This document shows positions 36,904 through 44,983 of a DNA stretch of 64,000 nt, piece after piece. The DNA is from Salinicoccus halodurans (lineage in GTDB: Bacteria > Bacillota > Bacilli > Staphylococcales > Salinicoccaceae). Within the stretch, counting starts at the first letter, position 1; each line of letters begins with the position of its first letter. Below the pieces are notes generated by a model. That model saw nothing but the letters and a program-made list of their open reading frames with translations, had not been told where the DNA came from and ran no database searches. The stretch covers positions 124,001 to 188,000 of the forward strand of contig NZ_FOTB01000006.1 in NCBI RefSeq assembly GCF_900114445.1. The letters run 5' to 3'. Position numbers and translations under genes: made by a program.

Positions 36904-37893
36904 ATGCCAGTATTAAGAGATATTTTCATTGCACTTTCAGAAAACCAGATGCTGAATGATGCAAGCAAAAAACTGGGACTTAGATTTGGAACCAACAAGG
37001 TGGTCGGAGGCATCACAATCGAAGAAACGATTGAGAGGTTCGAAGACATCAACAGTCAGGGAATGAGTGTAACATTTGATAATTTAGGAGAGTTCATAAC
37101 TGAAAAATCGGATGCAATCAAGGAAAAAAACAATATACTTAACATGATCCAGGCCATAGATGATCATGGTGTTGATGCATCCGCTTCTATAAAACTCACT
37201 CAAATCGGACTGCATATCGATTATGATTTCTGTGTTGAAAATGTAAGGGAGATACTTGAGGCAGCAAAAGATGTCAATATGTTCGTCAATATAGACATGG
37301 AAAATTTCACATCCCATGACACTACCGTCCACATCGTAGATATGATGATGGAGGAATATGACAATGTCGGGACAGTGCTGCAATCCTATCTGTACAATTC
37401 AGCAGAAAATGTTTACAAGTATAAAGATAACAGGATAAGGCTCGTAAAAGGAGCATACAAAGAAAACCCTCGAGTCGCACTGCAGAAAAAAGAAGATATA
37501 GATGATGCATATGAACAGCTCATCCGTGTCCATCTGACAGAAGGAGATGGCTTTACATCCATCGCCACACATGATCATAATATCATCAACGACACAATTG
37601 AGTTCATCAATGAACAGGGAATACCGAACGACAGATTTGAATTCCAGATGCTGTATGGTTTCAGGAAAGAGCTTCAGACGGAATTGGTCGAACGCGGATA
37701 TAATGTCTGCGTCTATATTCCATTCGGCAACCAGTGGTATGCCTATTTCATGAGAAGACTTGCCGAAAGACCGCAGAATATTAATCTGGTTCTCAAATCA
37801 TTCACTAAAGATCCCGCTTTCAAAACAGCGGCAATCGGAAGCGGTGCAGTTCTCGCCGGACTTGCAGCCTACAAACTGTTCAGCCGTAAATAG
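36904..37893 (+). CDS. Proline dehydrogenase
   Basis: FAD enzyme oxidising proline to pyrroline-5-carboxylate. The PRODH barrel is complete: VTFDNLGEF, SIKLTQIGL, NMFVNIDMENF, RIRLVKGAYKE, FTSIATHDH, FQMLYGFRKELQ and VYIPFGNQWYAYFMRRLAERP (C-terminal substrate-binding motif with two Arg). ATG 36904 follows GAGGAGG; 329 aa. The last 20 residues form a hydrophobic helix capped by SRK (AAIGSGAVLAGLAAYKLF), which looks like a C-terminal membrane anchor. No P5C dehydrogenase is adjacent. Confidence 0.94.
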   Translation: MPVLRDIFIALSENQMLNDASKKLGLRFGTNKVVGGITIEETIERFEDINSQGMSVTFDNLGEFITEKSDAIKEKNNILNMIQAIDDHGVDASASIKLTQIGLHIDYDFCVENVREILEAAKDVNMFVNIDMENFTSHDTTVHIVDMMMEEYDNVGTVLQSYLYNSAENVYKYKDNRIRLVKGAYKENPRVALQKKEDIDDAYEQLIRVHLTEGDGFTSIATHDHNIINDTIEFINEQGIPNDRFEFQMLYGFRKELQTELVERGYNVCVYIPFGNQWYAYFMRRLAERPQNINLVLKSFTKDPAFKTAAIGSGAVLAGLAAYKLFSRK

Positions 37894-37894
37894 T

Positions 37895-37929
37895 AAATGT
37901 TCCGGGGGAGACCCTCCGGAACATTTTTA
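37895..37929. terminator. Bidirectional terminator after proline dehydrogenase
   Basis: AAATGTTCCGG / CCGGAACATTT stem, 10-base loop, then a T-rich tail; the convergent FAD/NAD(P) gene ends at its edge. Confidence 0.85.
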
Positions 37930-39348
37930 TTTTAACCGATCGTAAAACCGGTCTGATAATTTTTTTGTATTTTTTATCAACAGCCACACCGAAGTGGACA
38001 TATAATCTGCACCGACCGTCAATGCCCCAAGCGCAAACATCTTTTCCAGCGTACCGATATTCGGACTGATTACACTTCTTTCACGGTCCACCATGATGCC
38101 TCCAAACTCATTTTGTCCTATCAGCTGACGATCATATAATGCACCGACCAGGCCGTCCATATCCTTCCTGATATCTTTAACGGGACCTGTTGCGTTTATG
38201 AGCGTATCCACTTTGTAGTATTCATTCTCATTTGCCCTGATGGAAAATTTCTTTTCCTTTTTTACACTCTCCATATCATCTACGATGAACAGCCTGCCCC
38301 CGTTCACCCATTCAATCAGTTTTTCTGCTGCTTCCCTTGGCATTGGCGAGTGGTTTTCATTGATATAGGGGTGATATTTATCCATGAATATCTTTTTATC
38401 ATTTCTCGAAAGGTATTGAAATATCTCGCTGAATACAGGATTAAGCGCCATGATCAGGTAATGCAGTCGTCCCACCTTTTCAGGATGATCCATGTCATAT
38501 TTCAAATCTTTCACAGTATTACCGGTTCTTCTTTTCAACAGTGAGTAATCGACATTATTCGCTTCCACTTCCTTTAGAAACAGCTGCCTGAGCGACTCAA
38601 GCGGAATCTCATCGCCAATGAGTAAAGACCGGAGTTTCTCTTTCGTAAAATGATGTAATGTAATTTCTGCATGCGCTCCCCTTACCGACGGCATTTCCCC
38701 GCTCCTGGAAAATACGAATACCCTTTCTTTTTTGTTTTCCAATATAAGATAACGGATGCAGTCAATCGCCGATAAACCTGTGCCTATGATGCCGGTTTCT
38801 CCTTTCAGGTCAGCCATCTTTTCCATAACGGGATAAGGATCCTGTACATATCCATTCATGCCTTCAAGATCATATGGATCGCTGTAACGGAGCATCCCCA
38901 TGGTCACAAATACATAATCATATACTTTATCCTCACCGCCCGCCGTGAGTGTAAACTTTTTTGTTTCCGAATCATAGCTGACATCATCCACAATGCTAAA
39001 AATCAAATGGATATTTTCATTGCTTTCTAACAGTGACTCCAGTTTTTCTTTCGTATATTCACCAAACTGTTTTCTGCTTGTATACTTGGCAGGAGGATAT
39101 CCTTTCGATTTCAACCATTCAATGTAATCATTGGCATCGTCAGACAGATGCATTTCTTCCGTGGGTATATTAATGAGCAGATGATCGCTGTCGCTGCGGT
39201 AAGCCGGCCCTTTCCCCGCCAGGTCTTCCCTGTCATATAAATCCAAATCTATGAAACCTGTATACCTGTCATCAGAAACGATATGATTCACCGTGGATAT
39301 TCCTGTCACTCCGCAGCCGATGACTGCAACTTTCACTTCTTGGTTCAT
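37927..39348 (-). CDS. FAD/NAD(P)-binding oxidoreductase (PF13454-type)
   Basis: A 473-residue flavoprotein of the FAD-NAD(P)-binding family that also includes ornithine/lysine N-hydroxylase relatives. The N-terminal FAD motif is VAVIGCGVTGISTVNHIV (residues 8-25), followed by GKGPAYRSDSDHLLINIP, the family signature. A second nucleotide site is GETGIIGTGLSAIDC (near residue 180). INATGPVKDI precedes a C-terminal domain. The substrate is unknown and no partner gene points to one. Confidence 0.85.
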   Translation of the reverse strand: MNQEVKVAVIGCGVTGISTVNHIVSDDRYTGFIDLDLYDREDLAGKGPAYRSDSDHLLINIPTEEMHLSDDANDYIEWLKSKGYPPAKYTSRKQFGEYTKEKLESLLESNENIHLIFSIVDDVSYDSETKKFTLTAGGEDKVYDYVFVTMGMLRYSDPYDLEGMNGYVQDPYPVMEKMADLKGETGIIGTGLSAIDCIRYLILENKKERVFVFSRSGEMPSVRGAHAEITLHHFTKEKLRSLLIGDEIPLESLRQLFLKEVEANNVDYSLLKRRTGNTVKDLKYDMDHPEKVGRLHYLIMALNPVFSEIFQYLSRNDKKIFMDKYHPYINENHSPMPREAAEKLIEWVNGGRLFIVDDMESVKKEKKFSIRANENEYYKVDTLINATGPVKDIRKDMDGLVGALYDRQLIGQNEFGGIMVDRERSVISPNIGTLEKMFALGALTVGADYMSTSVWLLIKNTKKLSDRFYDRLK

Positions 39349-39447
39349 GATTCCACACTCTCTTCCGGTACACTCTTTATGTTACTATTATATATAGATT
39401 TTTATAAATTTGCATGAAATGCATATGAAACGGGCGGAGGATATTCA

Positions 39448-39816
39448 TTGAAAAGATATTTATACATAGCAGCCGGTGCAATGATTGGTGCAGTTCTCAG
39501 AATGTCCATTTCATTGATTTCAGCATCTGCCGGCCTCCCATTTTTCACTGGTACATTCCTGGTGAATATGGCCGGCGCTTTTGCTGCCGGTTTCTTCCTA
39601 TACAGGATAATTGAAAATAGAAAGCGCGGAAAAGATTTCCTGATCACCGGATTGTTAGGCAGCTTCACTACTTTTTCAATGCTTTCATATGAACAGTACA
39701 TGCTCCTTACAATTGGAGATTATGTCATGTTTATAGTTTACATCGCCATCAATCTCTTGAGCGGTCTTATACTTGCAGCTTTAGGCTGGCAGATTGCAGG
39801 AGGCAGAACCAAATGA
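39448..39816 (+). CDS. crcB: Fluoride channel CrcB/Fluc subunit 1
   Basis: A small four-helix membrane protein (122 aa) of the Fluc family, which exports fluoride as an antiparallel dimer. Asn in FLVNMAGAFAAGF and the GSFTTFSMLSYEQ block (fluoride-lining Phe, central-Na region) are conserved. The start is TTG 39448, seven bases after GGCGGAGG. It overlaps the second crcB by four bases, so a heterodimeric channel is expected. Confidence 0.94.
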   Translation: MKRYLYIAAGAMIGAVLRMSISLISASAGLPFFTGTFLVNMAGAFAAGFFLYRIIENRKRGKDFLITGLLGSFTTFSMLSYEQYMLLTIGDYVMFIVYIAINLLSGLILAALGWQIAGGRTK

Positions 39817-40172
39817 CTTTATTTATATTGGCAGCAGGAGCTGCGCTCGGAGCAGTGCTGCGGGCAGTCATCCTTGATTTTAAAATATTTAAGCAACTCA
39901 ATATTCCGTACGGGACGGTTACAATCAATATCACCGGTTCGTTTTTAATGGGTATATGCGCCCCGCTTCTTCAAACTTCAAGCATGCTTTATACGCTGAT
40001 GATCTTTGGTTTCCTCGGCGGCTTCACGACATACTCCGCATTCAGTCTGGATCAGCTTTCATTGCTCCGGGAAAAGAGATACAATGAATTGTTCAAATAT
40101 AGTTTCATCACGATATTCTTCAGTCTGGTTGCATTGGCGCTCGGTCTCCTGATCGGCGTTTCCGTAGCATGA
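39813..40172 (+). CDS. crcB: Fluoride channel CrcB/Fluc subunit 2
   Basis: The second Fluc subunit, 119 aa and four membrane helices. The Asn-containing TINITGSFLMGI and FLGGFTTYSAFSLDQ motifs are closer to consensus than those of subunit 1. The start ATG sits in an ATGA overlap with subunit 1. No fluoride riboswitch was recognised ahead of the pair. Confidence 0.95.
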   Translation: MTLFILAAGAALGAVLRAVILDFKIFKQLNIPYGTVTINITGSFLMGICAPLLQTSSMLYTLMIFGFLGGFTTYSAFSLDQLSLLREKRYNELFKYSFITIFFSLVALALGLLIGVSVA

Positions 40173-40173
40173 A

Positions 40174-40216
40174 GTAAGCGGCTCACCCTGATTCAGGGTG
40201 AGCCGTTTACTTTTTA
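40174..40216. terminator. Bidirectional terminator between crcB and the aldehyde dehydrogenase gene
   Basis: GTAAGCGGCTCACCCTGA with its complement forms a stem of about 17 bases (one mismatch) followed by T5. Confidence 0.88.
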
Positions 40217-41596
40217 TCATATTTTCATTGAAGTGATTTTTGTTTCAAGATACGGCTCTATACCTTCAGGCCCACCTTCACGGCCGATTCCACTCTCTTT
40301 TAGACCACCGAACGGTATATGAGCGGCACTCGGTTTACCATTGTTCCAGCCAAGCACACCGAAGTTCAGCCCTTCCTGGAGTTTTATGCCGGCACGATAA
40401 CTTTCAGTAAAGAAGTACGCTGCGAGTCCATATTCTGTATCATTTGCCTTTTCAATCGCCTCATCCAGATTGCTGAATGTCTGAATGGGGGCGACCGGAC
40501 CGAATGTCTCCTCGTTCATGATGATCATTTCATCCGTTGCCCCGGTAATGACAGTCGGCTCGATGAAGAATCCCTTGGAGTGATCGCCGTTTCCGCCTGC
40601 AGTGATGGTTCCGCCTTTTTCTCTGGCATCATTGATATGCTCCATCACTTTATCATAGCCCTCTTTGTTGATCATCGGACCAACCTGGACACCTTCTTCC
40701 ATTCCATTGCCGACTTTCAGGTCTTTTACTTTTTCACTGAATGTTTCACTGAATTTCTCTGCAATATCTTCATGTACATAAAATCTGTTTGCACATACGC
40801 ATGTTTGGCCGGAGTTTCTGAATTTCGTTGCAATGGCATGATCTACTGCAGTTTCAAGGTCAGCATCCTTATGGACAACCAACGGTGCGTGTCCACCCAG
40901 TTCCATCGTGATGTTCTTGACCGTGGAAGCCGCACCTTCCATAAGTTTTTTACCAACGGCTGTGGAACCCGTGAAGGTCAGTTTCATTACTTTATCGGAC
41001 TGTGAAAAGACTTCTCCGGCATCTTTCCCTGAGGCATTCACATACTGGATGACACCTTCTTCGAAGCCTGCATCTTTCGCCAGATCCAGGAATTTCATCG
41101 CTGATAAAGGTGTTTCCCGCGCCGGTTTAACTAAGAATGTACACCCTGCAGCCACCGCTGGAGCGGCTTTCCTCGCCATCATGGCCACCGGGAAATTCCA
41201 CGGTGTGATGGCGGCTACAACACCTATCGGCTGTCTGGTCACTACGAGTCTCACATCATCTTCATGCGGAGGGATTGTCCGGCCATAAGTCCTTTTTCCT
41301 TCCTCAGCATAATAATCGATATAGCTGCACGCATATTCCACTTCACCAAGTGATTCTGCGATCGGTTTGCCGTTTTCTTTTGTAATAAGTTCTGCAATTT
41401 CATCTTTGTTTTCACGGATCAGCCTGGCCCATTCCACCAGCAATGCACTTCTGTCATGGGCATTTTTCTTTTTGTACTTTTTAAAAGCCTGATGTGCCGC
41501 TTCAACCTTCGCTTCAATATCTTCTCTCGAATCTTTTTTAATGCTTCGAATCTCTTCCCCGGTTGCAGGATTCATAACTGTTATCTTTTCAGACAT
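40217..41596 (-). CDS. NAD(P)-dependent aldehyde dehydrogenase (succinate-semialdehyde DH-like)
   Basis: ALDH superfamily, 459 aa, closest in layout to GabD/succinate-semialdehyde dehydrogenase. The cofactor-site AITPWNFPVAMMARKAAPA, the turn FTGSTAVGKKLM, the catalytic-base Glu in MELGGHAPLVV and the nucleophile Cys in NSGQTCVCANRFY are present. NEETFGPVAPI and PFGGLKESGIGREGG close the C-terminus. The true aldehyde is not determined; no aminotransferase neighbour supports a GABA shunt. The ATG is preceded by AAGGGGGAAG. Confidence 0.88.
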   Translation of the reverse strand: MSEKITVMNPATGEEIRSIKKDSREDIEAKVEAAHQAFKKYKKKNAHDRSALLVEWARLIRENKDEIAELITKENGKPIAESLGEVEYACSYIDYYAEEGKRTYGRTIPPHEDDVRLVVTRQPIGVVAAITPWNFPVAMMARKAAPAVAAGCTFLVKPARETPLSAMKFLDLAKDAGFEEGVIQYVNASGKDAGEVFSQSDKVMKLTFTGSTAVGKKLMEGAASTVKNITMELGGHAPLVVHKDADLETAVDHAIATKFRNSGQTCVCANRFYVHEDIAEKFSETFSEKVKDLKVGNGMEEGVQVGPMINKEGYDKVMEHINDAREKGGTITAGGNGDHSKGFFIEPTVITGATDEMIIMNEETFGPVAPIQTFSNLDEAIEKANDTEYGLAAYFFTESYRAGIKLQEGLNFGVLGWNNGKPSAAHIPFGGLKESGIGREGGPEGIEPYLETKITSMKI

Positions 41597-41631
41597 TGTT
41601 CTTCCCCCTTGGAAATATATGATTTTGCAAT

Positions 41632-41663
41632 AAAAAAAGCCCTATGAAAAGTATAGGACTTTT
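41632..41663 (-). terminator. Terminator after the NERD gene
   Basis: On the minus strand AAAGTCCTAT / ATAGGGCTTT stem (one G-T pair) followed by a T-run, 25 bases past the NERD gene stop. Confidence 0.75.
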
Positions 41664-41687
41664 GAAGCATCAAAACAAAGAATACGT

Positions 41688-42596
41688 TTACGGATTCAGG
41701 CTGAAGATTTCTTCTGCAATTTCATCCAGTTCTTTGACAGTATACTGGAATCTTCCGTGGAATACATACTTCAGGAAGAAGTTTTCCAATTCTTCTTCAC
41801 CGACAAGTACCTTGATGGAAGGATCCGCGGAATAATTCGAAATGGAATAATTTCCATTATCTATCGGATTGAAGTAGATCATCGGTACAACATCATATTG
41901 AAGCTTGAGTATATTCTTAAGTTTTTCAGCAGATAGCTTGGTTTCTTCTATTGTATGGTTGTAGTGATTCACAGAAACATTCTGGTTATCCGCTTTTTCA
42001 AATATCAGAGTCTGTTCTTTGGCTTTATCCAGATTCAGCAAATCAAAGAAAGATTCAACGTAAGGGAGGTCTTCGAAGTTCTCTTCACTTACACCATGAA
42101 GGATATGCCCGCCCCAGTATTTTGAATCAATCATGTATATGCCGGTCCTTGTCAACACAAGATGATCGATCTTACGTGTATTTGTATAATTTCTGGATGG
42201 CAGATATACGTTTGAGAGGATGTACATGTCCGTCTCTCTGATCTTTTCATCTCTTACAAGACGCTCCTTGAGCTGGATGAGGGACAGATCCGTAAGATAC
42301 TCGCCTTTATCCACCGTAAACTGGCGGAGACTGGAAAGTTTGTTGTTCAATAAGGTTGTATCATTATGATATTTTTCATTTAATGTTGAAACTTCTTTCT
42401 TGTGACTGAGGCGTTCTTCTTCCTGATTGGATTCATATTTCTCTATCAATCCCTGCTTCTCCTTGCTATACTCTTCAGTAAGTGCATTGACTTTATTTCT
42501 GTTCTTGAAAAAGTAAACCAGAAAAGCCACCGCGACAATCAGTAAAACTGCAGCAATCGCGATAAAGATTGGATTAGTGAAAATTTCAGTATTCAT
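41688..42596 (-). CDS. Membrane-anchored NERD (nuclease-related) domain protein
   Basis: An N-terminal membrane helix (NPIFIAIAAVLLIVAVAFLVYFF) is followed by a charged coiled-coil segment (about residues 30-85). A NERD domain follows with the PD-(D/E)xK-like core RKIDHLVLTRTGIYMIDSKYW (Asp, then Asp-x-Lys near residue 155). Nuclease activity is unproven for most NERD proteins, and substrate and partners are unknown. ATG 42596 is taken (302 aa); a TTG at 42620 would add eight residues, and the only GGAAGGA lies between them, so the start is uncertain. Confidence 0.78.
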   Translation of the reverse strand: MNTEIFTNPIFIAIAAVLLIVAVAFLVYFFKNRNKVNALTEEYSKEKQGLIEKYESNQEEERLSHKKEVSTLNEKYHNDTTLLNNKLSSLRQFTVDKGEYLTDLSLIQLKERLVRDEKIRETDMYILSNVYLPSRNYTNTRKIDHLVLTRTGIYMIDSKYWGGHILHGVSEENFEDLPYVESFFDLLNLDKAKEQTLIFEKADNQNVSVNHYNHTIEETKLSAEKLKNILKLQYDVVPMIYFNPIDNGNYSISNYSADPSIKVLVGEEELENFFLKYVFHGRFQYTVKELDEIAEEIFSLNP

Positions 42597-42691
42597 AATT
42601 GAGTTTTCAATTCCTTCCAAATAATGATTTCAAGCCTTCAGTAAGGCTTTGTCCATTATAACAAAATTATTAATATATAAGTGAGGTAAAC

Positions 42692-43018
42692 ATGCAATTT
42701 TTTATAAATTATAAGTATTTTCCGCCGATGATAAATGACGTATTAGTCAATTACGATCCTGCATCCATCATCATCTCTGAAAGTTCCCAGCAGGATGAAT
42801 ATATTTTCGAAGCGTTGTCTCTATATGATGAGTTTCCTTTCATAAACAGTTTGGCACATCTGGAAAAACAAGTGAATACAATCATGATCGAAAGTTTCAG
42901 TGTCTACCCCAACAAATTCACTTCCGAAAACTATGAAGAAGAGAAATATCCACTTGATCCTGAAATGATCAAGCAGCTTTGGAAAATCAAACAGAAATGG
43001 ATGCGGATGCAGCCTTAA
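42692..43018 (+). CDS. Hypothetical protein, 108 aa
   Basis: Not recognised. An acidic, probably cytoplasmic protein with no signal peptide or membrane helix. The first half alternates short hydrophobic strands (QFFINYKYFPPMINDVLV, ASIIISESS); the second half is helical and ends in a Trp/Lys-rich segment (IKQLWKIKQKWMRMQP). GTGAGGTAA precedes the ATG well. A TTGTCC/TAATAT pair further upstream could be a promoter. It is isolated, divergent from the NERD gene. Confidence 0.65.
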   Translation: MQFFINYKYFPPMINDVLVNYDPASIIISESSQQDEYIFEALSLYDEFPFINSLAHLEKQVNTIMIESFSVYPNKFTSENYEEEKYPLDPEMIKQLWKIKQKWMRMQP

Positions 43019-43071
43019 ATATGTCAGTCATGTAAAGATTTCCAGGTTATTATATTTACTCAATCATATAT

Positions 43072-43096
43072 GTTTTGAGGTAAATCACCCGGGTAC
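43072..43096 (+). promoter_or_regulatory. Candidate sigma-B promoter of the small acidic lipoprotein
   Basis: GTTTTG (43072-43077), 13 bases, GGGTAC (43091-43096), about 113 bases before the start codon. It fits the sigma-B pattern with one mismatch in each hexamer. A hairpin (CCTGCCA / TGGCAGG, 43108-43137) follows in the leader. Confidence 0.5.
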
Positions 43097-43209
43097 TATT
43101 CAACTGACCTGCCAGATACATATAGAGAAATGGCAGGCACTTTCATGAACATGAATAGGATACTTGCAGCAGGTAGCGCAGAAAAACAAAAACTAGGAGG
43201 ATTATCATT

Positions 43210-43398
43210 ATGGAACTCAGAAAATATCTCTTGGCGGGCGGATTTGCTTCAGTACTCGTTTTAGGTGCATGCGGCGGTGGCGGATCTACAGAAGAAGAAT
43301 CAACTGAAGAAGGCACGACTACAGAAGAAGATTCCACAATGGATGAGGAAACAACTGAGGATTCCGGCGGCATGGAAGAAGAATCCTCTGAAGAGTAA
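43210..43398 (+). CDS. Tiny acidic lipoprotein, 62 aa
   Basis: A lipoprotein signal (LRKYLLAGGFASVLVLGACG) ends in the lipobox LGAC. After the lipidated Cys there are only about 40 residues, almost entirely Gly, Ser, Thr, Glu and Asp, with no folded domain. A strong AGGAGGA site, an upstream sigma-B-like promoter and a following terminator argue that it is a real gene. Its first 25 residues resemble those of the DUF5067-type lipoprotein at 55215, as though only the signal and linker were kept. The function is unknown. Confidence 0.75.
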   Translation: MELRKYLLAGGFASVLVLGACGGGGSTEEESTEEGTTTEEDSTMDEETTEDSGGMEEESSEE

Positions 43399-43419
43399 CA
43401 CTGTTCCACCTAATAGTTT

Positions 43420-43450
43420 AAGACCCCGGAAAATTTCCGGGGTCTATTTT
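43420..43450. terminator. Bidirectional terminator between the small lipoprotein gene and metK
   Basis: AGACCCCGGAAA / TTTCCGGGGTCT perfect stem followed by ATTTTT. Confidence 0.88.
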
Positions 43451-44643
43451 TAATTCACTTTTTCTTTTTTCAGTTCCGTCTGCAGATGGGCTACTTTATC
43501 AATGGCTTCCCATGGGCATTCTTCGGCATTTCTGCCGAAGTGACCGTAACTTGCTGTATTTTTGTATATCGGTCTTTTCAGATCCAGCATCTCGATAATT
43601 CCATCCGGTGACAATGTGAAGATTTTTCTGATTGCACCAGTAAGCTCCTCTTCCGAGTATTCAGAAGTTCCGAATGTATCGACTGAAATGGACACAGGCT
43701 GACTCACCCCGATTGCATATGCCAGCTGAATTTCACATTTATCCGCCACTTTCGCAGCAACGATGTTTTTGGCAATGTATCTTGCAGCATATGCAGCGGA
43801 ACGATCCACCTTTGTAGGATCTTTACCACTGAACGCACCGCCTCCGTGCCTTGCGTAGCCACCATAGGTATCCACGATGATTTTTCTGCCGGTCAGTCCT
43901 GCATCACCCTGCGGGCCGCCGATTACGAAGCGACCCGTTGGATTGATGATATATTTCGTCTCTTCATCCAACAGCTCAGATGGTACGACCGCCCCGATCA
44001 CATGGCTCAGGATATCATCATAAATGCGTTCGACCGGGATATCATCATGGTGCTGTGTGGAAACAACAATCGTGTCTACCCTCTTCACATGATCATTCTC
44101 ATCATATTCCACAGTCACCTGTGTTTTGCCGTCCGGTCTTAAGTAGTCCAAAATATTTTCTTTTCTGACTTCTGTCAATCTTCTTGACAGTTTATGCGCA
44201 AGTGATATTGGCAAAGGCATAAGCTCTTCGGTTTCACTGCATGCATATCCGAACATCAGACCCTGATCTCCTGCTCCTGTAGACGCTTCTTCTGTCTCGC
44301 GTGTCTCAACCGCATTATTGACACCCTGTGCAATATCCTGTGACTGTTCATCGATACCCGTCAATACTGACATGGTTTTGTAGTCATATCCGAATTTTGC
44401 ATCGATATAGCCGATATTCTTAACCGTTTCCCTTACTATTTTAGGGATGTCCACATAGGTTTTTGTGCTGATCTCCCCTACAATCATCGCCATGCCGGTG
44501 TTGACTACTGTCTCACAGGCAACTCTGGCATGTGCGTCCCCTTTTAGTATTTCATCCAAAATTGCATCCGAGATCTGGTCTGCGATTTTATCAGGATGGC
44601 CCTCCGTTACAGATTCAGAAGTAAAAAGCCTGCGCTCTGCCAT
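43450..44643 (-). CDS. metK: S-adenosylmethionine synthetase
   Basis: Makes SAM from methionine and ATP. 397 aa, full length. N-terminal [20 protein letters not shown], the methionine-loop region [31 protein letters not shown] (P-loop-like) and [19 protein letters not shown] are all intact. ATG 44643 follows AAAGGAG. Expression is under a SAM-I riboswitch in the 340-base region shared with pckA. Confidence 0.98.
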   Translation of the reverse strand: MAERRLFTSESVTEGHPDKIADQISDAILDEILKGDAHARVACETVVNTGMAMIVGEISTKTYVDIPKIVRETVKNIGYIDAKFGYDYKTMSVLTGIDEQSQDIAQGVNNAVETRETEEASTGAGDQGLMFGYACSETEELMPLPISLAHKLSRRLTEVRKENILDYLRPDGKTQVTVEYDENDHVKRVDTIVVSTQHHDDIPVERIYDDILSHVIGAVVPSELLDEETKYIINPTGRFVIGGPQGDAGLTGRKIIVDTYGGYARHGGGAFSGKDPTKVDRSAAYAARYIAKNIVAAKVADKCEIQLAYAIGVSQPVSISVDTFGTSEYSEEELTGAIRKIFTLSPDGIIEMLDLKRPIYKNTASYGHFGRNAEECPWEAIDKVAHLQTELKKEKVN

Positions 44644-44690
44644 TTATAAAACTCCTTTGATTAGTTATTAGCTATCTCTTAATAAAAATA

Positions 44691-44840
44691 ATAAAGCCTT
44701 TTCCATAAGACAGGAAAAGGCTTCGCTCTTCCCCTTATCGATCAGAATAACTTCTGCATCCTTTAGCACCTTTCTTTTTAGAAAAGAGGTTGCTGGGTTT
44801 CATAGGGTATGTTCCCTCCACCGGCTCTTGATAAGAGATA
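44691..44840 (-). promoter_or_regulatory. SAM-I (S-box) riboswitch of metK
   Basis: The minus strand begins with the hallmark CTCTTATCAAGAG (44837-44825), GGTGGAGGGAA, AACCCAGCAACC and AAGGTGCTAA blocks of the S-box aptamer. A strong terminator stem follows (AAGCCTTTTCC arms, 44723-44694) with an AT-rich tail. SAM binding should terminate transcription before metK. The rest of this gene-free stretch (44644-44983) holds the two divergent promoters and no other gene that can be seen. Confidence 0.96.
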
Positions 44841-44851
44841 ACTTAATCTTT

Positions 44852-44880
44852 AATATACTAGATGATCAGAGGTAATTCAA
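44852..44880 (-). promoter_or_regulatory. Candidate sigma-A promoter of the metK riboswitch transcript
   Basis: On the minus strand TTGAAT (44880-44875), 17 bases, TATATT (44857-44852), starting the transcript just before the aptamer. Confidence 0.65.
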
Positions 44881-44900
44881 GGTAATATTATTTGATTTAA

Positions 44901-44931
44901 TATGTCACATCATTTTATAATGTGTTATACT
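44901..44931 (+). promoter_or_regulatory. pckA promoter region with CcpN-like boxes
   Basis: TGTGTTATACT (44921-44931) fits the B. subtilis CcpN box TRTGHYATAYW at every position and overlaps a TATACT -10. A second, weaker copy (TATGTCACATC, 44901-44911, two mismatches) lies 20 bases upstream. CcpN represses pckA under glycolytic conditions in B. subtilis. Its presence in this organism is not shown by this window. Confidence 0.45.
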
Positions 44932-44983
44932 ATTTCGTGAAAGGGTCATACACATCATAAACTGCAAAAATGGAGGCATACAT

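Noticed and set aside
39349-39447. Fluoride riboswitch before crcB
   Set aside because: The conserved crcB-motif segments could not be found by eye.
43108-43137. Hairpin CCTGCCA / TGGCAGG as a terminator for the 108-aa gene
   Set aside because: There is no T-run on either side. It is probably just leader structure of the small lipoprotein transcript.
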